A stretch of 64,000 nt of DNA from Candidatus Doudnabacteria bacterium RIFCSPHIGHO2_02_FULL_42_25 (GCA_001777665.1 MFEQ01000004.1:62001-126000); one strand, 5' to 3'; shown: positions 16,694-25,747, numbered from the stretch's first letter. Translations and numbers: made by a program. The notes: generated by a model from the letters alone, not told the origin.

Positions 16694-17236
16694 CTACAGC
16701 AGGATATGGCAGGCGTCGACTTTGACCGACGACTCCGTGATCTCCTTCACCAGGAACAGGCCGTACTTGCCGGATTCCGTTGTCACGGCAAGGATCGTTC
16801 CCGGCGTCAGCGTCACGATCTGGTCGTTTCTCGAGATCGCGACACGAGCAACGCGTGCCAGCGCTGACCCATCCTTGAGCTCGCGGAGCTGTTGGAAGGT
16901 TTGCTCGGAAATACCCGCCGACGAAATCCATGTCTGGTTGAGCGCCCCGGCGACGACGCGGTCGTCCAGCAACTGGAGAGAAAGCAGCGCCTTGGGCGAG
17001 CAGACGCGCACGCCGTTGCCGAACACGAACGTCAGGTCAATCTCGTTGGCGTTCTGCTCCGCATCGTTGATCGGCCGGCTCTTGTTAGCCTTGCATTTCA
17101 TCAGGTAGCACAAGGGCCTTTCACCGGTGAACTCGGCGCTGTAACGGTAAAACACCCCTCGCTCCGACGGAATCACCGGCTCTGACACCGGATTGGATAG
17201 ATCTTGCGTTGACTGGTCTCTTGGCTCGACTTGCAC
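16694..17236 (-). CDS. GC-rich orphan protein, unknown
   Basis: Start set at GTG 17236, 7-8 nt after AGGAGGG; an upstream in-frame ATG would run through the leader hairpin. 180 residues, soluble, with no recognised domain. The C-terminal half (KDGSALARVARVAISRNDQI, then GTILAVTTESGKYGLFLVKE) looks like a small beta-barrel. Codon use and base composition are clearly richer in GC than the flanking genes. Own promoter, leader hairpin and terminator. One of ten such genes in the window. Confidence 0.7.
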   Translation of the reverse strand: MQVEPRDQSTQDLSNPVSEPVIPSERGVFYRYSAEFTGERPLCYLMKCKANKSRPINDAEQNANEIDLTFVFGNGVRVCSPKALLSLQLLDDRVVAGALNQTWISSAGISEQTFQQLRELKDGSALARVARVAISRNDQIVTLTPGTILAVTTESGKYGLFLVKEITESSVKVDACHILL

Positions 17237-17283
17237 GATACACCCTCCTTTGGGCTTCGCTGATTTACTGCGGTTAAACTGAA

Positions 17284-17338
17284 AACTAGGGACACACTGA
17301 AGTGCCCCTAGTTTACCAAGTATCGGTAGGGCTTGCAA
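17284..17338 (-). promoter_or_regulatory. Promoter and 5'-leader hairpin of the 16694 gene
   Basis: Minus strand TTGCAA (17338-17333), 17-bp spacer, TAAACT (17315-17310). The transcript would begin inside a hairpin with arms AACTAGGGGCAC and GTGTCCCTAGTT (17313-17284, 11 of 12 paired), placing a stem at the very 5' end of the mRNA. Confidence 0.65.
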
Positions 17339-17369
17339 CTAGCATATTTTAAACAATTTCGAATCCTAT

Positions 17370-17486
17370 TTAGTCCGCTGTGTGTTCGATTTTATCCCCA
17401 GCTTTTTTAAGGCCGTCTTTTACTTTTTCTTTCGTTTTCTCGTAGCCTTTCTCAATTTTTTCATCAAGATCACTAAATGAACCCAT
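17370..17486 (-). CDS. Small lysine-rich helical protein
   Basis: 38 residues, starting MGSFSDLDEKIEKGYEKTKE and ending KVKDGLKKAGDKIEHTAD. AAAGGA lies 5 nt before ATG 17486. The repeating K/E/D pattern resembles short CsbD/LEA-like stress proteins, but the resemblance is compositional. The SD region abuts the palindrome at 17497-17516. Confidence 0.6.
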   Translation of the reverse strand: MGSFSDLDEKIEKGYEKTKEKVKDGLKKAGDKIEHTAD

Positions 17487-17496
17487 GGAATCCTTT

Positions 17497-17516
17497 CCTG
17501 CCTGCCGGCAGGCAGG
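17497..17516. repeat. 20-bp perfect palindrome (REP-like)
   Basis: CCTGCCTGCCGGCAGGCAGG. Identical copies at 32285-32304 and 34693-34712, variants at 38338-38357 and 63885-63915. This copy sits immediately upstream of the Shine-Dalgarno of the 38-residue gene. Confidence 0.9.
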
Positions 17517-17583
17517 CGTTAATGATGTAAAAGGATTCTATCATTTCAGGCAATTTAGAGAATTGGTATTTAGTCCAATGTGA

Positions 17584-19017
17584 TTACCCAACCTCCAAAG
17601 AATCCAGAATTGCTTGATTGGTATCAGGAGTATACTTTTTAAGCGGCACTAGATTCTGTCCCCATGCTGTCATGATCGGATCTATAAATGCCCACATTGC
17701 CTTAACTTCAGCGGTTGATACAAACAAAGTTTGATCTCCAACTATACAATCCAGCAATAGTTTTTCGTATTCTTCGACATACTGCACTCGTTGAGCTGAA
17801 TCACGCAAAATAAAATCAATCGTTCGTGACTCTTTTACCAAAGTAAGCCCGGGTTTCTTTGACCAAAACTCGATTGCAATGCCTTCAGTAGGTTCCAGCG
17901 AAAAAGTAATCTTATTTTTATAATGTATTCCGCCTGGCGGGCAAAAGCATTCCTTGGGATGTGCGTAAGTGACTATTATTTCCTTTCTCTGTTCGTGCAT
18001 CCGTTTACCGCTTTCGAAAATAACTGGCACGTCTTTCCACCGAGGATCGGTAAGTGTGCCTTTAATCTTAAAATACGTCTCTGTATTAGAATTCGGGGGA
18101 ACGAAGGCGATTGTCTGGTATCCCTCATACTGTGCTCGATAAGTTTGTGATTTTATTTCCTCCTGTGTCAAAAGCTTTAAATTGTTTAAAAGTTGGGCTC
18201 TTCTTAAATGGAGAGCGCTAGCTTGAAAGTCTAAAGGGTAATTCATTGTGATAAACGCCAGCATCTGCAACAGATGGTTTTGTCCCACATCTCTAAGCGC
18301 TCCCACACCATCATAAAAACTTCCTCTATGCTCCACTCCCAATGTCTCCCACAGTCTGATCTCGATTTTTTCTATAAAATCCTTGTTCCAGGTCTTTTCA
18401 AAAATATCATTTGAAAACCGAAAGGTTAAAATATTTTGCACCATTTCTTTAGCCAGATAATGGTCAATCCTATAAATCTTGTTTTCTGCAAATAGATTTC
18501 CTAAAAGACTATCGAGTTTTTCAGCGGTCTCGGAATTTTTGCCAAATGGCTTCTCCACCAAAATTCTGGTTTCTACATCTGTATTTTCGGGTCGGTCGCT
18601 TAGCCCCGAAAATTTCAACTGTTCGAAGATACTCTGATAAACATCCGGAGGCACGGCCAGATAGAACAGCCTGTTGGTTTTTGCTTGCCACGGCTCTTGG
18701 ATTTTATCCAATAATTCTTTCAACGCTTCATACGATTCTTTTGATTCAAACAAACCGTGCTGGTACGAAAACAGTTTTGAAAATTCTTCAACCCTTTTTA
18801 GATCCGCATTTTGGATTTTGGCTCGGATCATTTCTGAGACAAAAGATTGAATGCTTTTGTCATCGAATGGTTTGCGCCCGAACCCCACGATCCGGAATTT
18901 TTCCGGAAGAGCATTTTTTAAATACAAGTTAAAAAGCGCTGGTGCTATTTTCTTTGCAGTTAAATCTCCAGTGATACCCAGGATTATTAAAATAGTTGGT
19001 GTGTGCTTGTCTGTCAT
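17584..19017 (-). CDS. zwf: Glucose-6-phosphate 1-dehydrogenase
   Basis: Start set at ATG 19017 (MTDKHTPTILIILGITGDLT), because longer frames run into tRNA-Glu. 477 residues. ITGDLTAKK is the Rossmann motif variant, RIDHYLAKEMVQNIL holds the active-site signature (usually RIDHYLGKE, here Ala for Gly), and the C-terminal G6PD domain is complete (WAFIDPIMTAWGQ). It catalyses the first step of the oxidative pentose phosphate pathway, making NADPH. No pgl or gnd is in the window. Confidence 0.95.
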   Translation of the reverse strand: MTDKHTPTILIILGITGDLTAKKIAPALFNLYLKNALPEKFRIVGFGRKPFDDKSIQSFVSEMIRAKIQNADLKRVEEFSKLFSYQHGLFESKESYEALKELLDKIQEPWQAKTNRLFYLAVPPDVYQSIFEQLKFSGLSDRPENTDVETRILVEKPFGKNSETAEKLDSLLGNLFAENKIYRIDHYLAKEMVQNILTFRFSNDIFEKTWNKDFIEKIEIRLWETLGVEHRGSFYDGVGALRDVGQNHLLQMLAFITMNYPLDFQASALHLRRAQLLNNLKLLTQEEIKSQTYRAQYEGYQTIAFVPPNSNTETYFKIKGTLTDPRWKDVPVIFESGKRMHEQRKEIIVTYAHPKECFCPPGGIHYKNKITFSLEPTEGIAIEFWSKKPGLTLVKESRTIDFILRDSAQRVQYVEEYEKLLLDCIVGDQTLFVSTAEVKAMWAFIDPIMTAWGQNLVPLKKYTPDTNQAILDSLEVG

Positions 19018-19020
19018 TAT

Positions 19021-19095
19021 TGGCAGCCCCACGGGGAATCGGACCCCGATTTGGTGGATGAGAACCACCTGTCCTAACCATTAGACGATAGGGCC
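19021..19095 (-). tRNA. tRNA-Glu (CTC)
   Basis: Cloverleaf on the minus strand: acceptor GGCCCTA pairs with TGGGGCT (two G-T pairs), anticodon arm GGTGG-TTCTCAT-CCACC with CTC, T arm CGGGG-TCCGATT-CCCCG, discriminator G, CCA encoded. It ends 3 nt before the zwf start codon, so tRNA and zwf mRNA may share a transcript. Confidence 0.93.
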
Positions 19096-19108
19096 TTGTT
19101 TAAACATA

Positions 19109-19114
19109 ATTATA
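19109..19114 (-). promoter_or_regulatory. -10 element of tRNA-Glu
   Basis: TATAAT on the minus strand (19114-19109), 14 nt upstream of the tRNA 5' end. The -35 (TTATTT at 16 bp) is poor. Confidence 0.45.
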
Positions 19115-19286
19115 GTTTAATTGTTTTTAAAAATAAAGTCTCAAAGTTGACTCTATGTGTCGTCATCGACTACAGTATATGTAATTACAATGCTTGGTTT
19201 TACAGTGTAAAACTGATCCCTTCAGCCGGAAACTGCAGGATTGGGCGGCCGGAAACCGACACTAATCAAGCGTGTAAGGAGGGTTT

Positions 19287-19871
19287 ATGTTTTTCGGAAA
19301 CAGCGGTCAGATTATCAGCATGTCTCATCACCTAACGCTTCCAGCGCAGTTCCGCCCTCAAAGACGTGAAGTGTTCTTCTGGTGGAGAATGCGCGTTCTC
19401 CTCCTATGGGGGATCATTGCTTTGAGTCTCGCAGGAATCTGGTGGTTCGGCCTAACAGGGCTGGAACCTGCCTTCGTATTCACTGCAGCTTTTATGTATT
19501 CGTTGATCGATTGGCGGATATCAAAAGTTGTGGTTCTTCAACAGGCTGATCATCGTCTGGAACGATATAACCGGATGCTGAAATTGCTGGGTAACTGGAG
19601 TCCCGCTGGCTATGTCGACGCGAGGCAGACTGTAGACTATCCGACTGATCCCTGCAAATCAGCTGAATCCCTACTTTACGAACTTGCTGCTGTGCGTCGG
19701 AATCTGGAAAAGGAGTGGGTCCAAACACCGTACGAAGAAAGAACGGAAGCTCACGACCACAATCTCTGGAGGTCACGAGAACGACTCAAAGAAGCGTACG
19801 ACCTATTCCTCGAGTTCGGGCTCATTAAACCGACCGGTTACCAGAAATACTTCGATAAACCAGCGGCTTAG
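19287..19871 (+). CDS. GC-rich orphan membrane protein, unknown
   Basis: 194 residues. AAGGAGGG 3-4 nt before ATG 19287 fixes the start. Two adjacent membrane helices (about 37-75, LLLWGIIALSLAGIWWFGL then AFVFTAAFMYSLIDW) are followed by a charged cytoplasmic helical region (RHLE- and RLKEAYDLFLEFGL-type). No family recognised. Possible promoter TTACAA, 17 bp, TAAAAC at about 19185-19213, overlapping GTTTTACAGTGTAAAAC. Clear terminator downstream. Composition differs from zwf and the DUF5666 gene on either side. Confidence 0.7.
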   Translation: MFFGNSGQIISMSHHLTLPAQFRPQRREVFFWWRMRVLLLWGIIALSLAGIWWFGLTGLEPAFVFTAAFMYSLIDWRISKVVVLQQADHRLERYNRMLKLLGNWSPAGYVDARQTVDYPTDPCKSAESLLYELAAVRRNLEKEWVQTPYEERTEAHDHNLWRSRERLKEAYDLFLEFGLIKPTGYQKYFDKPAA

Positions 19872-19888
19872 TCACTAGCCGCTGTACC

Positions 19889-19915
19889 CGCCGACCGGTT
19901 CTCGGCGATTTTTTT
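19889..19915 (+). terminator. Intrinsic terminator of the 19287 gene
   Basis: CGCCGA (19889-19894) and TCGGCG (19902-19907) form the stem, followed by ATTTTTTT. Confidence 0.85.
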
Positions 19916-19920
19916 AAACA

Positions 19921-19950
19921 AAAAACCCGACCTTATGATCGGGCGTTTTT
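19921..19950. terminator. Bidirectional terminator
   Basis: AAAAACCCGA...TCGGGCGTTTTT. In minus orientation it follows the DUF5666 gene (stop at 19974) and has a T6 tract, so it probably serves that gene. Confidence 0.75.
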
Positions 19951-19973
19951 GTATAACTTACTTGGAAGCAGAG

Positions 19974-20633
19974 TTATCTAAATAAATTTACGATTTTCGC
20001 GATCAGGACACCTGCTTGGGTTTTGAATTTCACCCATCCAGAATCACCGACTTGGACATCAGCCATAGTTTTCACTTCACCATTGATTTTGACTTTCGTG
20101 TCGTCATTAACAGTCAAAGTTTGAGTGGTGTTAGTTAAACTATTCTTAATCGTAATGGAGTTATCAGTCTTCGCTGTAACTTCGCCAAACGCCTTGGCTT
20201 TCCTGCGAGCTTGTTCTTCAGTTTTCTTATCGACATTGATGTGAACACTGGTCGCAGTGAGAGTAGTTCCACTAACTGTACCGATAGCAATTACTTTGTC
20301 TCCCACAGCGATATCAGCGAGTGTGGAAACTTTGTTGTTGCTGGTAAATTTCGTATCAGCATTTACATTAACTGTCGCCAAACTATTTACTAGATTTGGG
20401 ACATTGGCTGTAGTTTTGGCTGTAATCACCAAACTTCCTGAAGTCTTCGATGAAACTGTGCCTAAAACTACAAACTTCGAATTATCAAGATTGGCATCTA
20501 AGAAATGGTCCAATCGAACTCCGAGTTTTGCTCCATGTCTGTTTTCGTTTTCGCCTCCATCATGTGCGAATGCTGGCAGTGCTACAGCAGCAACAACAGC
20601 CGCAATCGAAAAAGCAACTATATACTTTTTCAT
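19974..20633 (-). CDS. Exported DUF5666-type repeat protein
   Basis: 219 residues. Signal peptide MKKYIVAFSIAAVVAAVALP with cleavage near AFAHD. Two DUF5666-like units follow: VVLGTVSSKTSGSLVITAK with a GDKVIAIGTV end, and AFGEVTAKTDNSITIKNS with a GDSGWVKFK end. Such proteins form small beta barrels outside the membrane; function unknown. SD AAAGGA precedes the ATG by 9 nt. Confidence 0.75.
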   Translation of the reverse strand: MKKYIVAFSIAAVVAAVALPAFAHDGGENENRHGAKLGVRLDHFLDANLDNSKFVVLGTVSSKTSGSLVITAKTTANVPNLVNSLATVNVNADTKFTSNNKVSTLADIAVGDKVIAIGTVSGTTLTATSVHINVDKKTEEQARRKAKAFGEVTAKTDNSITIKNSLTNTTQTLTVNDDTKVKINGEVKTMADVQVGDSGWVKFKTQAGVLIAKIVNLFR

Positions 20634-20698
20634 GGGTTTTATTCCTTTCTTCCCTCAAATATATTGAACGAAGAAAGAAAGGTTGTGTTACCACACAT

Positions 20699-21958
20699 TT
20701 AAGCCCATTTTTCGCCTTGTCTTACCAATAATTCAGGGGCATGTTCTGGATCAGCCATGATTTCTTTGACGATCTTTTCCATGCGGGCTGACTGTGACCC
20801 TTTGACTAAAATAGTATCCCCTTCGATCAATGCATTTTGGATCGGCAGCCTCGCCATATCAGAATTTTCAAACATAATTATTTTCCCTCCAAAGGATTTT
20901 TTCTTAAGCTCATTCGCAGTTAATTTAGTTTTCGGACCAACCAAAAAAACTAGATTAACTCCGGCTTCCACAATTTTCCCAGCAATTTCTCGGTGTCCCC
21001 AATCACTTTTAACTCCAAGTTCAGCCATATCTCCGATAGCTGCTAACTTCCGACCGATCGCAATGTTATTTAGGACATCTAATGCTGCCTTTACCGAATC
21101 CGGTGCGGCATTATAGGTATCGTCAATAATTTTCGTATGCTTGATTCCATCCAATAAACGCAGTCGCCCTGGAGCTGACTGATAGTTTTTTAGGGCTTCT
21201 GAAATTTGGACCATATTCATGTCCAGTTGTGAACCAACCCCGACTGCGGCCACTGCTGCATAAATCGCTGGCTTACCTAGGGCGTTTGGCAAAAAAAACG
21301 GAACGACATTGCCTTTATAGTGAACTTTAAAATTAGCGCCAATTGATCCTTCGGAGTTGATAATATGAAAATCAGATATTAAAAGACTGGCTTGATAATC
21401 AAATCCGTAGCCAAGTATTTTTGCATTCGTTACTGATTTGGCTTCGAGTATTTTGGGATTATCAAAGTTAAGGACAGCCACCGATTCTTGGGTTAGTTTT
21501 TTGATCAAACTTAATTTCTCTTTGGCCAAAGATTCCGGATGGGCAAAAAATTCTAAATGTGAAATGCCGATATCAGTCAGCACCGCAACATCAATTTTGC
21601 CGAGTAACCTGACGAGATACGAAATGTCGCCTGGTCTGTCTGTTCCCAATTCCAAAACTAAAACTTTTGGATAATCATTAGCAATTAATTTAAAAATTGC
21701 TTTAATAAAAATTATGGCCCACAAAACTATATTTCTACCACCGGTCTGTTCTCCGATAATCGTTAGTGGCACCCCGATCTCATTGTTGTAATTATCAAAA
21801 CTCGCCCTAGTCGAATACTTGGATCCCAGGACCGTGGCAATCGCCTCTTTGGTTGAGGTTTTTCCCACGCTACCCGTAATAGCAACAACCCTTGGCTGAT
21901 ACCTAGCCAGGGTTAATTTCGCTAACGCTCTTAGAATAGTTTTTAGTGTATTACTCAT
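20699..21958 (-). CDS. murF: UDP-N-acetylmuramoyl-tripeptide--D-alanyl-D-alanine ligase
   Basis: 419 residues. ATP loop TGSVGKTSTKEAI (about 29-41), ISHLEFFAHPESLAKEK, and the Mur ligase C-domain start TKIIDDTYNAAPDSVKAAL. It adds D-Ala-D-Ala to the peptidoglycan precursor. Somewhat shorter than typical MurF (about 450) because the N-terminal UDP-MurNAc-binding domain is reduced. It overlaps ftsI by 4 nt. Confidence 0.9.
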   Translation of the reverse strand: MSNTLKTILRALAKLTLARYQPRVVAITGSVGKTSTKEAIATVLGSKYSTRASFDNYNNEIGVPLTIIGEQTGGRNIVLWAIIFIKAIFKLIANDYPKVLVLELGTDRPGDISYLVRLLGKIDVAVLTDIGISHLEFFAHPESLAKEKLSLIKKLTQESVAVLNFDNPKILEAKSVTNAKILGYGFDYQASLLISDFHIINSEGSIGANFKVHYKGNVVPFFLPNALGKPAIYAAVAAVGVGSQLDMNMVQISEALKNYQSAPGRLRLLDGIKHTKIIDDTYNAAPDSVKAALDVLNNIAIGRKLAAIGDMAELGVKSDWGHREIAGKIVEAGVNLVFLVGPKTKLTANELKKKSFGGKIIMFENSDMARLPIQNALIEGDTILVKGSQSARMEKIVKEIMADPEHAPELLVRQGEKWA

Positions 21959-23697
21959 TGTCTTGAGGGAGGGATCTGCATGTAGTTTAGGATAAAGCCG
22001 GCTATTTCACCAAACGCCGGGGCCGCAGTCGATTCAGCAAATTTCACACTGGTTGGATTATCTATACGGACTAGCATTAGGAACCGAGGGTCATCCACAG
22101 GACCAAATCCGATAAAAGATCCAATATTCGTGTTCGGATCATAGCCTGAACGATCTTTATAAGCAACCTGGGCTGTCCCTGTTTTCCCAGCAATATAATA
22201 TCCAGACACCGCGGCTTTTTTGCCATGGCCACTCTCTACCACTTCGACCATCATGCCTGCGACCTGGACTGCGGTTTGGGTATCCAGGATCTGCTCTTCT
22301 GTGTCTGGCCTTGGTTCATCAATACTGCCGTCAGAATGCACTATTTTTCGCACAACGTACGGAGTCATCATTTTGCCACCATTGGCGATGGCTGTAAATG
22401 CTTGGATCAATTGAATCGGAGTGACTGTAATCCCTTGACCATAAGACGCGGTGGCAAAGAAAATATCTCCTTTGCGCTTAAGATTGTCGAGATTTCCTTC
22501 AACTTGGCCGGATAAACCCAAATCAACTGATTTACCAAACCCAAACCTCTCCACATACTTTTTAAATTTGTCATTGCCAATTTGCTGTTGGGCGTACACC
22601 GCTCCGGTGTTTAACGATTCGGTCAAAACTTCAATCATATTTTGTTCACCACGAGGAGTTGGGTCAGAATTTTTAATTAACTTATCATCGATCTGTAATT
22701 CCCCTGCATCGACATATGTAGTTTGGGGTGTAACTTTTTTCTCATTGATCGCCGCAGCCATAGTAATTGGTTTAAATATTGACCCTGGTTCATAGTCTCC
22801 GGAGAGCACCCGATTGTTGAACACTGACTGGTCCACGACCTTCCCGTAGTTGTTTAAATCAAAACCGGGTTCCGAAGCCATGGCTAATATCGCTCCAGTT
22901 TTGGGTTCCACTATCACAATCGATCCTGATGGCGCATCGTGTTCGGCTAAAGTTTTTTTAAGCACCTCTTCGGCTTTGAACTGAATAGTCCGATCTATGG
23001 TCAGATAGATATCATCGCCATCGACAGCAGGCACAAAGCTTCTGGAAGCCGTCGTAATCCACCGACCAGAAGGATCAGTGTCAGCGTCCAAAATACCAAT
23101 ACTTCCAGCTAACTCTTTTTGATATTTACCTTCTACCCCGTATTGTCCAACCCTGATGTCATCTTTGAAACCTAAAAATCCGATAACCTGGCTGGCCAAA
23201 TCTTTTTCTGGATAAAATCGGACATCTTCGGCCTGCAAATAAATACCTGGAAGATCCATAGCTTTCAGGGTTTTAGAAACTTCATCATCCACCTGTTTTT
23301 TTATGATGGAAAAATTTCCACTGCCTGCCACTTTGTTTGCAACTTCAGTCAGATCCATCTCCAAGAGCTTGGCCAGCTTCGCTGCGGTATTCGGTTTATC
23401 TGTAACTTCTTTCGGCACGGCAAAAACCATATTTTTCGCAACATTCGTCGCCACTAAAACAGGAACACCATTATTGATCGGACTAAAATATATTTCCCCG
23501 CGATTCGCATTGATTGCTTGCTGAATCCCATGCTGATTCTCAGCTAGCGCTTTGAAGTAATCCCCTCTCAGAATTTGTAAATTAAACACCCTAAAAATAA
23601 TCAAGGCTACAAATAAAGTGATAAAGAGCAACAACAAAAAAATTCTTATAGTGTAAGAATTTTTGTTCGGCTTAGGATAAGAGGTTATTGTGTTCAT
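21955..23697 (-). CDS. ftsI: Penicillin-binding protein, FtsI/PBP2 class transpeptidase
   Basis: 580 residues: short cytoplasmic tail, membrane anchor (about 17-41), dimerisation domain, transpeptidase. Catalytic motifs: EPGSIFKPIT (SxxK), SLNTG (SxN) and GKTGTAQVA (KTG). ILAMASEPGFDLNNY is typical of the class. In the dcw cluster between ftsL and murF, it cross-links septal peptidoglycan. The inverted repeat 23698-23893 touches its start codon. Confidence 0.93.
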   Translation of the reverse strand: MNTITSYPKPNKNSYTIRIFLLLLFITLFVALIIFRVFNLQILRGDYFKALAENQHGIQQAINANRGEIYFSPINNGVPVLVATNVAKNMVFAVPKEVTDKPNTAAKLAKLLEMDLTEVANKVAGSGNFSIIKKQVDDEVSKTLKAMDLPGIYLQAEDVRFYPEKDLASQVIGFLGFKDDIRVGQYGVEGKYQKELAGSIGILDADTDPSGRWITTASRSFVPAVDGDDIYLTIDRTIQFKAEEVLKKTLAEHDAPSGSIVIVEPKTGAILAMASEPGFDLNNYGKVVDQSVFNNRVLSGDYEPGSIFKPITMAAAINEKKVTPQTTYVDAGELQIDDKLIKNSDPTPRGEQNMIEVLTESLNTGAVYAQQQIGNDKFKKYVERFGFGKSVDLGLSGQVEGNLDNLKRKGDIFFATASYGQGITVTPIQLIQAFTAIANGGKMMTPYVVRKIVHSDGSIDEPRPDTEEQILDTQTAVQVAGMMVEVVESGHGKKAAVSGYYIAGKTGTAQVAYKDRSGYDPNTNIGSFIGFGPVDDPRFLMLVRIDNPTSVKFAESTAAPAFGEIAGFILNYMQIPPSRQ

Positions 23698-23893
23698 CCC
23701 GTTAGAGACAGGGTCCGTTAGAAATCTTTATAACGGAGTTCTTGATTAAATTAATTATTATTCTATTAACAATCACTTGATAGGTCTTCTTAATTTCTAA
23801 CGGACCCGTAAAATCACTAGTTCATCCAGTATATAATCTTTTATGTTCTAACTTAGTAATATAAACGCAAGATGTTTAGTTGTCTCTAACGGG
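23698..23893. repeat. Nested long inverted repeat between ftsL and ftsI
   Basis: Outer arms CCCGTTAGAGACA (23698-23710) and TGTCTCTAACGGG (23881-23893), both perfect. Inner arms GGGTCCGTTAGAAAT (23711-23725) and ATTTCTAACGGACCC (23793-23807), also perfect. The unpaired parts are AT-rich. The element ends exactly at the ftsI ATG and 2 nt from the ftsL stop. Confidence 0.9.
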
Positions 23894-23895
23894 AT

Positions 23896-24228
23896 TCATT
23901 TCAAAGCCACGTCTGAATCCTTAAGATAAGTGACATTACTTGCCGGAACAAAATTCAGGAGCTGCGCATCAGATTTGATGCGATTGATAGATTGTAAATC
24001 GGAAACTTGTAATTGCAAGGCTTTTTGCTCTTTTTGTAAGTTGGTCAATTGTTGGTCCAATTTCCGGATCTCATAACCTTTAGTGCTCAACGCATTCACA
24101 CTGTACAAATATACGAAACCGATTAAAAAAATAGCCGCGATAGTACTCAAATTTAAAATATAGGTCGAAACAAAAGATCTAGATTTCTTTTTGCTAAAAA
24201 CCGGAATCGCTAACGATAAATCACGCAT
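23896..24228 (-). CDS. ftsL: FtsL/DivIC-like cell division protein
   Basis: 110 residues: short basic N-terminus, one membrane helix (about 27-45), then a heptad coiled coil (IRKLDQQLTNLQKEQKALQL). Identification rests on this architecture and on position between rsmH and ftsI in the dcw order; sequence conservation in this family is low. Confidence 0.75.
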   Translation of the reverse strand: MRDLSLAIPVFSKKKSRSFVSTYILNLSTIAAIFLIGFVYLYSVNALSTKGYEIRKLDQQLTNLQKEQKALQLQVSDLQSINRIKSDAQLLNFVPASNVTYLKDSDVALK

Positions 24229-24253
24229 TTTTGCCGCCTGCCTTTTTCTTTTT

Positions 24254-24288
24254 ATCCAGCACCACTTTTTTCTAAAGTGGTGCTGGAT
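24254..24288. repeat. Perfect hairpin repeat between rsmH and ftsL (ATCCAGCACCA family)
   Basis: ATCCAGCACCACTTT pairs with AAAGTGGTGCTGGAT around a short loop. It ends on the base before the rsmH stop codon. The same terminal ATCCAGCACCA begins the larger inverted repeat at 57035-57134. Confidence 0.8.
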
Positions 24289-25221
24289 TTAATTTTTTTC
24301 TAAAGCTCTTAATTTAGCTGGCTTACTTCTAGGATTCGCTTCAGTTTCCAAATCTGTCGCTTTGATTACTTTTCGAGTGAGAATTCTTACTGTCGAAGTT
24401 TTACCACAGACACAGGTCGGAAATTCAACAGGACAGATACAATCCTTGGCTTCGGAAACGAAGAATTCTTTAACAATTCGATCTTCAAGAGAATGGAAGG
24501 AAATAATTACCAGTCGTCCGCGTGGGGCTAGCGCTGACACCATCTTCGGTAAAGCAGATTTTAAATTCTCTAACTCACGATTGACCTCGATCCGTATTGC
24601 CTGAAAAACTCGTCGGATATTATCATTGGCTTTAAATCGGATGGATGATGGGACGGCACTTTTGATAATTTCAACTAGCTGACTGGTGGTGGTAATTCTT
24701 TTTTCTTTACGCGCTGCTACTATTGCTGCGGCGATTCTGCCATTCAATCGTTCTTCGCCATAATTTTCAATTATATCTTCCAAATCTTTTGGCGAATATT
24801 GATTGACTACTGATTCCGCACTCGCCGTCTGCGACCGATCATAGCGCATATCCAGTGGTCCATCAGTGGCAAATGAAAAACCGCGTGACGAGTCTTCTAA
24901 CTGTAGAGACGAAAAACCCAGATCCAGAAGAATACCGTCAACTTGATCCCAGCCCACTTGCTGTAAGATTTGATCAATGTTTGCATAATTTCCCGAAACC
25001 AATTTGGTTTTTTGGCTCAACCCTCCTGCCGTAAGCTCTGCTTCGAGTTTACGTAAGGAGGCTTGATCCAAATCAATCCCCAATACTTCATTGGATTTGT
25101 TCCGAGAAAGAATTGCGCGCAGATGTCCGCCGCCGCCGACAGTGCCATCAACGAACTTCCCACCCTTATCCGCATTCAAATATTCTAATGTTTCATTTAA
25201 AAGAACTGGTATGTGCGCCAT
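24289..25221 (-). CDS. rsmH: 16S rRNA (cytosine1402-N4)-methyltransferase
   Basis: 310 residues. HIPVLLNETLEYL start, SAM motif FVDGTVGGGGHLRAIL, ILLDLGFSSLQLEDSSRGFSF, and C-terminal RLVIISFHSLEDRIVKEFF plus NPRSKPAKLRALEK, all standard for RsmH/MraW. It modifies the ribosomal P site. Directly follows mraZ. Confidence 0.96.
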   Translation of the reverse strand: MAHIPVLLNETLEYLNADKGGKFVDGTVGGGGHLRAILSRNKSNEVLGIDLDQASLRKLEAELTAGGLSQKTKLVSGNYANIDQILQQVGWDQVDGILLDLGFSSLQLEDSSRGFSFATDGPLDMRYDRSQTASAESVVNQYSPKDLEDIIENYGEERLNGRIAAAIVAARKEKRITTTSQLVEIIKSAVPSSIRFKANDNIRRVFQAIRIEVNRELENLKSALPKMVSALAPRGRLVIISFHSLEDRIVKEFFVSEAKDCICPVEFPTCVCGKTSTVRILTRKVIKATDLETEANPRSKPAKLRALEKN

Positions 25222-25653
25222 TTAGACCCCAAGTTCTCCGAGTGCTTCTGCGATACTGGTACTTTCACTTTCAGTGGTTTTCTTGTATGCTTCCCAGGTT
25301 TGTGAATCCCAAATTTCAATTCGGTTATATAAACCTGCGACCACAACTTTTTTTCCGAGACTGGCAAACTTTCTCAAATATTCTGGGATCATCATTCGTC
25401 CTTGCTTGTCTAATTCGGCATCATAAGCCCCGGCCAACATCAATCTGGCAAAAGCTCTGGAATTGGCTTTCGAAAGCGGTAAAGCTGCCAACTTCGTGGC
25501 AATTGCTTCCCATTCGCTTTTCGTGTAAAGGAACAAACTTCGATCTAGTCCCCTCGTTACTACGGCAGCTGCGGAAAGCTTGGATCGGAATTTAGCCGGA
25601 ACCGCGATTCTTCCCTTCGCATCCATACTGATTGTATACTCGCCTATAAACAT
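25222..25653 (-). CDS. mraZ: Transcriptional regulator MraZ
   Basis: 143 residues with two AbrB-like repeats: GEYTISMDAKGRIAVPAKFR (about 3-22) and AYDAELDKQGRMMIPEYLRK (about 74-93). MraZ is the DNA-binding autoregulator of the dcw operon. Operator-like repeats lie in its leader at 25787-25820. Confidence 0.95.
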   Translation of the reverse strand: MFIGEYTISMDAKGRIAVPAKFRSKLSAAAVVTRGLDRSLFLYTKSEWEAIATKLAALPLSKANSRAFARLMLAGAYDAELDKQGRMMIPEYLRKFASLGKKVVVAGLYNRIEIWDSQTWEAYKKTTESESTSIAEALGELGV

Positions 25654-25671
25654 TCTTGTGATCGCGAGTTT

Positions 25672-25747
25672 CCTACGAAATACGAATTGGTACGAAACTA
25701 CGAACTGGGCTTAATTCTTTCGTATTTTCGTAGATTTTCGTAGTTCG
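25672..25747. repeat. TACGAA-type palindromic repeat, copy 1
   Basis: Left half has four TACGAA units, right half the complementary TTCGTA units, joined by GGGCTTAATTC. Related copies at 34123-34200, 37796-37870 and 63848-63941. Here it sits in the mraZ 5' UTR. Confidence 0.8.

Noticed and set aside
19018..19068. 17-codon N-terminal extension of zwf
   Set aside because: It would be translated from the tRNA-Glu gene; the Rossmann motif spacing fits the ATG at 19017.
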